A stretch of 64,000 nt of DNA, taken from the NCBI GenBank assembly GCA_026168455.1, contig CM047429.1, forward strand, positions 39,168,066 to 39,232,065, given 5' to 3'. Origin of the DNA: Theocolax elegans. Taxonomy: Eukaryota; Arthropoda; Insecta; Hymenoptera; Cerocephalidae. A model generated the notes under the pieces. The model was not told the origin of the DNA. It did no database searches and worked only from the letters and a program-made list of their open reading frames with translations. The position numbers were made by a program, and so were the translations under genes. Positions 63,789 to 64,000 of this stretch are shown here, piece after piece (positions within the stretch are counted from its first letter, which is position 1; each line of letters starts with the position of its first letter).

Positions 63789-64000
63789 ATGTTCATTCAA
63801 TTAATAGAATTTATTATTGATAATGAAAATCATAAAGAATACACATTGTGTAATCTTATTTGTACTGAAAATGTATTCCAGAATGACAGTAAAATAAAAC
63901 AAATAATAAGAATTTATGATAAAGAAATATTAATTCAAACATGTGATATAGAATGCAATTCCGTTTGTATTGATGTAAATTCCACAAAATTTGCTTGCTC
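63789..64000 (+). CDS. Partial open reading frame at the window edge, unrecognised
   Basis: ATG at 63789 opens at least 70 codons without a stop to the last base. It encodes an Asn/Ile/Cys-containing protein (MFIQLIEFIIDNENHKEYTL; LIQTCDIECNSVC). It starts right where the 140-bp tandem repeat ends. I do not recognise it. It could be the first exon or N-terminus of another mobile-element protein beyond the window. Confidence 0.35.
   Translation, partial: MFIQLIEFIIDNENHKEYTLCNLICTENVFQNDSKIKQIIRIYDKEILIQTCDIECNSVCIDVNSTKFAC

Overview
This 64-kb window looks like a transposon graveyard from an insect nuclear genome. It is AT-rich DNA holding broken copies of nearly every eukaryotic transposon class, and I see no host gene, tRNA gene, functional rRNA gene or CRISPR array. 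The mix (R1-clade LINEs in AC microsatellites, Copia, Penelope-like elements, Helitron, Polinton, 5S-like SINE) suggests an arthropod, perhaps a hymenopteran such as an ant. The species is inference.

Layout. 1-4.4 kb: R1-clade LINE copy C (minus), its 3' end against a TG/AC microsatellite. 4.4-7.6 kb: a Helitron-like 3' terminus, a probable solo LTR and a decayed Penelope-like element (minus). 8.5-11.2 kb: a 1.36-kb segment tandemly repeated twice. 11.2-27.9 kb: a nested LINE complex. R1 copy A (plus) and R1 copy B (plus) sit in one AC array. Copy B is split at 15,455/25,441 by about 10 kb holding a CR1/L2-like LINE (E, plus) and another R1-like LINE (D, minus) joined tail to tail. 28-32 kb: a PIF1 helicase fragment, a Penelope-type stem-loop, a 1.33-kb fold-back element with TA flanks and GC-rich tandem repeats. 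32.8-39.7 kb: a deleted and internally inverted Polinton/Maverick. 40.1-40.5 kb: a SINE with a 5S rRNA-like promoter and a perfect 16-bp target duplication. 42.2-46.7 kb: a Copia element with both LTRs. 48-49.6 kb: a DNA-transposon transposase relic hit by a 514-bp MITE at TTAA. 51.6-52.9 kb: a short Penelope-like copy flanked by 141-bp inverted repeats. 53.4-61.1 kb: a minus-strand Helitron (Rep, PIF1 helicase and a nearby Ulp1-like protease) interrupted by a solo LTR and a tandem duplication. 61-64 kb: minisatellites and a partial ORF at the window edge.

How the parts relate. The elements are selfish units and do not form a pathway, so the interest is in their targeting and nesting. One LINE family recurs with its 3' end against AC repeats. 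Element ages can be ordered by who interrupts whom (MITE in transposase, solo LTR in Helitron, E and D in R1 copy B). Exact target duplications give firm boundaries for R1 copy A, the nested complex, the SINE, Copia, the Penelope-like copy, the MITE and the solo LTR. Almost all coding regions carry stops, frameshifts or deletions. The best-preserved reading frames are E ORF2, D ORF1, the Ulp1-like protease and the PIF1-like helicase, the last with altered Walker A residues and a 3' frameshift.
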